From positions 77,954 through 100,720 of the forward strand of contig NW_003108096.1 of the NCBI RefSeq assembly GCF_000003605.2: a DNA stretch of 22,767 nt, read 5' to 3'. This document shows, in pieces, positions 19,301-22,767 of the stretch. How positions within the stretch are numbered: the stretch's first letter is position 1; the number at the start of each line of letters is the position of its first letter. The notes beneath the pieces were generated by a model. The model was not told the origin of the DNA. It did not search any database and worked only from the letters and a program-made list of their open reading frames with translations. The position numbers and the translations under genes are program-made. This stretch comes from Saccoglossus kowalevskii. Lineage: Eukaryota > Hemichordata > Enteropneusta > Harrimaniidae.

Positions 19301-19557
19301 GTGAGAATTATCGTATACGTTTATATTTTATTCAGAACTCATCCCACATTCATTCAAGGGGGGGCATGCTGCATCTCATAACAGGCGTGAAATATTTCTA
19401 ACCGAAGTGTATCTTACTTGTGTAGGTCTCGGCAGAGCAACCTTCTGTCAAGATAAAGGTCCAGGACCTGGATTCTCACCATGAAGACGCTGGCATTCTT
19501 CAGTCACTCGGTGATGTCACTTTAATTGAGGCATCCTCAAGCACTTTAGCACCGTGA
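10293..19557 (+). CDS. Adhesion G protein-coupled receptor, four Ig-like domains, EGF, GAIN/GPS, 7TM (23 exons)
   Basis: Exons: 10293-10374, 10542-10850, 11201-11512, 12581-12892, 13150-13470, 13624-13728, 13867-14013, 14160-14213, 14415-14503, 15142-15240, 15468-15606, 15746-15877, 16036-16105, 16249-16410, 16607-16736, 16988-17082, 17175-17274, 17558-17714, 17856-17922, 18016-18168, 18853-19021, 19217-19300, 19426-19557. They sum to 3420 nt, 1139 residues plus stop, with compatible phase at every junction. Domains: signal peptide 1-27, Ig 29-445, EGF and linker 446-577, GAIN about 578-812 with GPS cleavage at L805/T806, 7TM about 826-1066, tail to 1139. aGPCRs self-cleave at the GPS and are activated by the new N-terminus (here TSFAVLM). 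They act at the plasma membrane in adhesion and G-protein signalling; ligand and coupling cannot be read. The start is fixed by an in-frame TGA directly before the ATG. Only the exon 9/10 junction is doubtful. Confidence 0.93.
10461..10530 (+). repeat. (TATGA)n microsatellite, 14 copies
   Basis: Fourteen perfect 5-bp units in intron 1 of the receptor gene, ending 11 bases before the exon 2 acceptor AG. The array replaces the branch-point and polypyrimidine region usually found there. Confidence 0.97.
10542..10850 (+). CDS. Receptor exon 2: Ig-like domain 1
   Basis: Residues about 29-130; 309 nt, phase 1 in and out. Ig hallmarks: B-strand Cys in VKFKCS, C-strand Trp in VVWLQND, and the F-strand pattern DDSGNEFKC. 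An additional Cys follows directly (KCC). The acceptor (tttcgtag) is preceded immediately by a TATGA pentanucleotide array, so the usual polypyrimidine tract is only a few bases long. Donor TCG|GTAAGA. Confidence 0.92.
11201..11512 (+). CDS. Receptor exon 3: Ig-like domain 2
   Basis: Residues about 131-234; 312 nt, phase 1-1. Hallmarks: IEMSCRVDDKEG, the C-strand LSWLQDG, and the F-strand EDAAAYQCKV. Reading on past the domain meets TAA within three codons. The phase-1 frame needed to join exon 4 is only obtained with a GC donor, CCG|GCAAGT, at 11513-11514; the alternative GT three bases further on gives phase 2 and breaks the frame. Confidence 0.92.
11513..12580. other. Intron 3 of the receptor, largest intron
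   Basis: This 1068-bp AT-rich intron begins with a GC donor. At 12033-12067 it holds a segment that on the - strand reads like a retrotransposon or gene tail (gggcctgtggcctaaaagac followed by AATAAA, reverse of tttatt at 12036-12041), preceded on that strand by a T-rich stretch. I see no exon and no RNA gene here. Confidence 0.6.
12581..12892 (+). CDS. Receptor exon 4: Ig-like domain 3
   Basis: Residues about 235-338; 312 nt, phase 1-1, the same length as exon 3. Hallmarks: AELVCRITNKEG, SWLRDGVPI and VGVQYRCKV. It parallels Ig2 almost without gaps (KEG..SWL.DG.PI, GEYNL, CKV.AA, SPE), so exons 3 and 4 look like a tandem duplication. Contains an NIS glycosylation sequon. The Asp usual in the D-x-G-x-Y-x-C motif is shifted (LVDVGVQYRC). 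Donor AAA|GTACGA. Confidence 0.92.
13150..13470 (+). CDS. Receptor exon 5: Ig-like domain 4
   Basis: Residues about 339-445; 321 nt, phase 1-1. Hallmarks: VVIECSVGDKHG, LTWIHTNGD and the textbook F-strand YDSGIYNCTL. NVT and NCT glycosylation sequons are present. It is the most diverged of the four, with a longer C'-to-E region. The preceding intron is partly open in the same frame, but the acceptor TTACTCAG at 13142-13149 gives the correct phase. Donor CAG|GTATGT. Confidence 0.92.
13624..13728 (+). CDS. Receptor exon 6: EGF-like domain
   Basis: Residues about 446-480; 105 nt, phase 1-1. Cysteine spacing is C-x4-C-x5-C-x8-C-x-C-x5-C. The segment CRNVPGSFECLC fits the Asp/Asn beta-hydroxylation consensus C-x-[DN]-x4-[FY]-x-C-x-C of calcium-binding EGF modules, and DLDYC precedes the first Cys as in such modules. 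The C5-C6 interval is short, so the last disulphide may use a Cys from exon 7. Confidence 0.88.
13867..14013 (+). CDS. Receptor exon 7: second, incomplete Cys module and linker
   Basis: Residues about 480-529; 147 nt, phase 1-1. Together with the end of exon 6 it gives C-x5-C-x8-C-x-C, the C2-C5 half of an EGF fold, followed by a Ser/Thr-rich stretch with NMS and NNST sequons and no closing Cys. It could be a degenerate second EGF or a separate small fold. The acceptor is a TTG-repeat tract ending gtag; donor ACG|GTGAGT. Confidence 0.8.
14160..14213 (+). CDS. Receptor exon 8: 54-nt cysteine-containing exon
   Basis: Eighteen codons, phase 1-1, residues about 530-547, with three Cys closely spaced (CDCYRC). 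Acceptor cttgtcacag and donor CAG|GTAATC both look good. The exon is tiny and skippable. No domain is recognised; it continues the Cys-rich linker between EGF and GAIN. Confidence 0.75.
14415..14503 (+). CDS. Receptor exon 9: Cys-containing linker, 3' end uncertain
   Basis: Residues about 548-577, with three Cys (SCDIV, SCNISCP). The acceptor tgtttcag is clear. The 3' end is not: AAG|GTAGTT at 14504 gives phase 0 and needs the weak acceptor attgag at 15141. A donor at 14517 (CTA|GTATAA) gives phase 1 and fits the better acceptor tttacag at 15133. A micro-exon at 14555-14597 would also restore phase. All three keep the frame open; total length changes by 7 or 17 residues. Confidence 0.65.
14841..15080 (+). 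repeat. (GATGT)n satellite, about 47 units with interruptions
   Basis: About 240 bp of 5-bp GATGT/GTGAT units in the intron before exon 10. It is interrupted twice by the same variant block (gatgtcttgtaatatggtgt near 14910 and 15000), which suggests duplication of a higher-order unit of about 90 bp. A less regular TATGA-like edge lies at 14841-14870. The - strand ORF here is only the translated satellite. Confidence 0.95.
15142..15240 (+). CDS. Receptor exon 10: start of the GAIN region
   Basis: Encodes ELQSPDKNVIISAFQEVF and an amphipathic continuation (residues about 578-610), consistent with the helical subdomain A of a GAIN domain. The 3' end, CAG|GTTGGT, is fixed by phase 0 into exon 11. 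The 5' end may instead be 15134 (see exon 9). The intron before it carries a long GATGT satellite. Confidence 0.75.
15468..16105 (+). CDS. Receptor exons 11-13: GAIN domain body
   Basis: Exons 15468-15606 (phase 0 to 1), 15746-15877 (1-1) and 16036-16105 (1 to 2), residues about 611-723. Exon 11 has three Cys (MCDNVCMD, KLCHRF) and leads into beta-type sequence; exons 12-13 give IANDGFGGMAFPSHSYV, ARIYLPQDIL and WIVNILYHRPEILINQS, typical of the beta-rich subdomain B that cradles the GPS. Exon 11 ends at a TCAG|GTCAGG donor embedded in a 5-bp tandem repeat. NDT, NNS and NQS sequons are present. Confidence 0.85.
15604..15620 (+). repeat. Three-copy GGTCA repeat forming tandem splice donors
   Basis: CAGGT occurs three times at 5-bp spacing (GT at 15607, 15612 and 15617) exactly at the exon 11 / intron 11 boundary. 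Only the first GT gives the phase needed for exon 12. Confidence 0.9.
16249..16736 (+). CDS. Receptor exons 14-15: GPS autoproteolysis motif
   Basis: Exons 16249-16410 (phase 2-2) and 16607-16736 (2 to 0), residues about 724-821. They encode RCEFWDYAS, WNNSGCEVV and CHCYHLTSFAVLM: the four GPS cysteines (771, 788, 800, 802), both conserved Trp, and the HL/T cleavage triplet at 804-806. The residues after the cut, TSFAVLM, fit the tethered-agonist (Stachel) consensus. All catalytic residues are present, so self-cleavage is expected. The exon 15 donor is unusual, GAG|GTTCGT. Confidence 0.95.
16988..17922 (+). CDS. Receptor exons 16-19: TM1 to TM4
   Basis: Exons 16988-17082 (TM1: ITSIGCSLSLLGLALTIVGY), 17175-17274 (TM2: HLNLCVSLAVGQVIFLSG), 17558-17714 (TM3: TVAVLLHYFFTAVFCWMLVE, preceded by the IIC Cys) and 17856-17922. 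TM4 (IGWGLPMLIVTVAFSI) is split between the last two. HYFF..FCWMLVEG.QLY is a hallmark of family B2 (adhesion) GPCRs. The exon 18 donor, GGG|GTTTGT, is atypical at +3 but required by phase. Confidence 0.95.
18016..19021 (+). CDS. Receptor exons 20-21: TM5 to TM7
   Basis: Exon 18016-18168 encodes ECL2 CWLS, whose Cys should pair with the TM3 Cys, and TM5 (IWAFLAPVLVVIATNTFILI) with intracellular loop 3. Exon 18853-19021 encodes TM6 (VILLPILGLTWIFGVF, carrying the LGLTWIFG signature of aGPCRs) and TM7 (EYLFAIFNSLQGLFLFLFYC). The 684-bp intron between them (18169-18852) shows no further exon. Confidence 0.95.
19217..19557 (+). CDS. Receptor exons 22-23: cytoplasmic tail and stop
   Basis: Exon 19217-19300 (VRSQFRRKHDAFKL and following, basic juxtamembrane part) and exon 19426-19557, ending TGA at 19555-19557. 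The tail from TM7 is about 70 residues, Ser/Thr-rich and acidic in its second half (QDLDSHHEDAG), ending SSSTLAP without a PDZ-binding pattern. Both introns have standard donors (GAG|GTACGT, AAG|GTGAGA). Confidence 0.9.
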
Positions 19558-21870
19558 AACAATTCTGGCCACTGAAATTACACACGCTTAAATATAAACA
19601 AAACAACAACACATAAAATGCCTCTGGCATTGGCAACAGAAATTTATCAATATTAATGAGCATTACTGAGAAGTGGTAAGCACAATTGACACTAATGTAT
19701 TGCGAGGTTATTTGCTTCGCTGATGGACGTAATTTCTCGATTGAATCATCATTCAAATATGTGTATTTTATAGAGTATACGTATCCTATTATACGATAAT
19801 TGTAATCATAACAAAAAACGCGTTTCTGTAATAGAACGTGTATTGCAACGATGCTAAAACTATACTTTAGTTGACAAGCACACGCATGCGTTTGAATATC
19901 TCTACACTGTGTTGATAGTCGTGGGCAATATTACCTAAATGTTTAAGAATTGCCTTTATCCCATATATCATGGCATTTCATGGAATAACGCATTGTGATG
20001 ATTTTCTGAATATGCATTCAAGAAGATTGAAGTTTGACATCCAATCGCACTTTTACCGTTATTTAAAATGGAATGGTAAAAAAGAATATGATATAATGTG
20101 TTTTTGTAGTGCTAACAAGTGGGAATATGGGGCTAATTCTGATGTTTTGTCTTAGGTATGTAATATTGACGGATGATTTTAAACGTTATTGATAGATTAT
20201 ACATCATATGTACTTGATTAATTTATGTTGGAATTGTTATATGGAGCAATATTTGACAAAATAAGGAAATGAAATGATAAGGAGACGACAACCGAAATGG
20301 GTCACGTTTTTATGTTTGTTTTTTATTTATTTTTTTCCGTATTTTAGGCATTTGTAAAGTACGAGTAAATTTAAAAGTACGAGTAAAAATGAAAGTCACA
20401 AATAGAAATGTAATTTACACATATGTGATTTCAATTTAATTTAAAATGGATTTATATTTTTAAATTAGATTTACGTTTGTGATTTCACTTTAAATACCCA
20501 CTTTGATTTATAAAATGGGTTGTTTTTTGCCCTTGACCTTAACACGTGAAAATTACTGTTAAATGTTCGCAGTTGACAAAATGTTAAGTGTAAACGAGTG
20601 TTATTTCCTAATGTGAGTATCCTAATTCATCAAAATATGACTGCACTGTGAGATTGATGTTCATTTTGTCTCACAATTCATTTTGCCAATATTCGTAAAT
20701 TATTAATCACACGTTTTAAAACTGTATAGAACATTGCAAATCTGTTACGCTCAGTGAAAACATAGAATTATAGCCTATTTCATTAATGGTTGTGAAGGAT
20801 TTCATTCACAGTGACAGGTTGTTTCATTTCATTTCCTGGTGCATTCTTTTTTTCATGCCGTGGTCGCCTGCAATTAGTTCTAACGTCAGTTACATAGAAT
20901 AATGTTGTGTTGCTGTCAGTATTCATATTGTTAATATTAAAACCATTGTTATCATAACTGTTGATTCGTTGTGTGTTTGAGAATCTCTATAAATGCTGAT
21001 TTTGTGTTGTTGTAAAACGCTTTGATTAGCAGTTTCAATATGTAATGACTTTGTATGACCTCAAAAAGTAGTATTATTCAACCTGGACACGCAGAGTGCC
21101 TCGCAACGTCTTCTTATGCTAGCATTATTTATAGTATTTAAATTAACAAAACCACAATGCTTATTCACGTCTAGTAATACTGATATTAAAATCTGATGTA
21201 TTGTACGGCGTTTATTTAATTTTATTTTATATATATTTTTTATATATTTTCATTATTTTGTTATTGTTTTTTTATTATTATTATTACTTATATCTTAATT
21301 AGTCTTGTTGGTGTTAGCTTTCGCAATTACCCAAACTATCAATTATTTGTGTGAGGTTTAGATAGTCGAGTTTGACGTAGATTTAAAAATGATAATGTGT
21401 TATCTGGACTATGGCATGACATGGACATTACATTCTGTTTCGTTGGGGTGCGTAACACGCTTGCGGCAGTAAGGAATGAGTGATTAGGGAGTTAATGATG
21501 AAGGTTTCTCTGTTGTTAAGATGAATAAGGCTTTTAATTTCTTGAAATTATTATGATGATTTGTGGCGTGCACTTAAACTCGGCGACATTTAGATATTAG
21601 TCGATCAATATACTGTCCTTGTGTGGAGAGGTCTTTACGTCTGTATAGTCCCTTAAGTTCCTGGCATGGTGGCCGTCGTCCATGCACACTGATCGTATGT
21701 AGCCCATGGTTATTACTAATCACTATATTTGTTAGCAAACTCGCAAAATACTAAATATGAGTTATGTATGAATCAGCTGATAACATAACAAACCTCGCCA
21801 GATTCAAAAATTGTTCAATGCGTACAGTCAAGAAGGGTTTACCTGGCATAGACATTGCGATATGTAGTCT
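19558..21870. other. 3' untranslated region and downstream flank
   Basis: No further gene seen. There is no AATAAA within the first 2 kb after the receptor stop; variants occur at 20936-20941 and 21185-21190 (ATTAAA), the latter followed by GT-rich then T-rich sequence, so the polyadenylation site is undetermined. 21205-21295 is low-complexity AT DNA. Short frames (for example 19970-20155) have no recognisable character. Confidence 0.5.
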
Positions 21871-21940
21871 TGGGATGGTATATCTGGGATGGTATATCTG
21901 GGATGCTATATCTGGGATGGTATATCTGGGATGGTGAATC
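21871..21940 (+). repeat. 14-bp minisatellite, five copies
   Basis: Five units of TGGGATGGTATATC starting at 21871, 21885, 21899, 21913 and 21927. The third differs at one base (gct for ggt) and the last at two. No gene context. Confidence 0.95.
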
Positions 21941-22767
21941 ACTGTGTTAATCAAAGCTATACCTTGAAATTGAGAATTCCCGAGTACAATACATATATTG
22001 AATTTATTATCGAACCTATAGACTAGTCGACGCTGGCAGGACGCGAACAATGTAATAATACGAAGGACGTATATGTAAACTGCATAGGTTAACACCAGCT
22101 TGAATATACTAGTATTCTCATTAAACTTAAGGAAGGTGTCATAGGTGTAGGGCAACGTGCCTTGTACGTGACCTGATTACACGTATTAAAGTGTATATAA
22201 ATTGGCGGAGGCCACTGACTGGATGGTACTTACGGGCAGGTACATGCGGCTGATTGGTCTGCAACTCTATGTGAAGGCCGACGATTGATAGACTGGAACG
22301 AAATCCAGTATGTATATTAAGGTACAGGGACTGATGTCTATTTGCATTGTTTCGTGATGTTACATGGCTTATTTGCCACTTGACATTTTGTTCCATTTAT
22401 GAGTAGGCTTCAAACACATCTCATGTTCATTCGAATAAAGATCCAAATAGCCGTGAATGTGGCTGAATGGTGATCCTGGAAAGCCGCGACCCGAGTCTTC
22501 ATGCTTTGAGAATCTTAGTTACAGAAACAGTTAACTGCATATATACACTCATTACAGCTCATGTGTACATGCTGTTAAACTGATCAAAATCCCGTGGTGT
22601 ATTCTCTTTTGGGGTGGTTCTGTCAAGTTGAATTATTTTCTCTTTTTGATCCATTTAGGATAAAATATATTTTGACATTTTAAGGAGGGATGGTTAATAT
22701 TAACCATTTTACCAAAGTAAGTCACAATTCCGGAAAGAGGAGATCTTATTACTAGACGGTGTTCAGT
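21941..22767. other. Intergenic DNA at the right edge
   Basis: AT-rich, no supported gene. Open frames at 21751-22155 and 22139-22396 on - lack protein-like features, and the first runs through the minisatellite. An AATAAA is present at 22434-22439 on + but lies nearly 2.9 kb from the receptor stop. Confidence 0.5.

Noticed and set aside
21751-22396. Two - strand ORFs of 134 and 85 codons
   Set aside because: The first passes through the 14-bp minisatellite; neither shows motifs or splice structure.

Overview
The window looks like nuclear DNA from an invertebrate animal, most likely a marine bilaterian. It is AT-rich, has spliced genes with short introns (about 90-1100 bp), pentanucleotide microsatellites, a non-LTR retrotransposon remnant and a foldback transposon. 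I cannot name the species. There is no bacterial or viral gene organisation.

The only well supported gene occupies 10293-19557 on the + strand. I could thread it as 23 coding exons with an open frame throughout and plausible splice sites at every junction. Only the exon 9 / exon 10 junction is unresolved. The predicted protein is about 1139 residues: signal peptide, four Ig-like domains (one exon each), one EGF-like module, a cysteine-containing linker, a GAIN region with a complete GPS motif (four Cys, cleavage at HL/T), seven membrane segments and a tail of about 70 residues. This is an adhesion GPCR (aGPCR). By eye the 7TM part is closest to the ADGRL/ADGRE/ADGRD-type receptors, but the four-Ig plus EGF ectodomain is not a combination I know from vertebrate members. 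Exons 2-8 are all phase 1-1 and multiples of three, a classic shuffled-module layout in which any of them could be skipped without a frameshift.

Upstream, 1-600 holds a truncated reverse transcriptase C-terminus on the - strand. A foldback-type element of about 2.76 kb spans 1049-3809; its long inverted terminal repeats are built from tandem 82-bp units and its core shows no transposase. A GC-rich hairpin (3916-3973) and a second, nested inverted-repeat element (4265-4698) follow. The stretch 4840-9550 is AT-rich DNA with no convincing gene; the one candidate is a weak open frame on the - strand at 8946-9310. A GC-richer patch at 9550-9731 with two ETS-like sites, an Inr-like motif and a strong splice donor may be the promoter and untranslated first exon of the receptor gene.

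Downstream of the receptor (19558-22767) I see the 3' UTR and flank, one 14-bp x5 tandem repeat and no further gene. All splice boundaries, membrane segments and domain limits were read by hand without alignment software.
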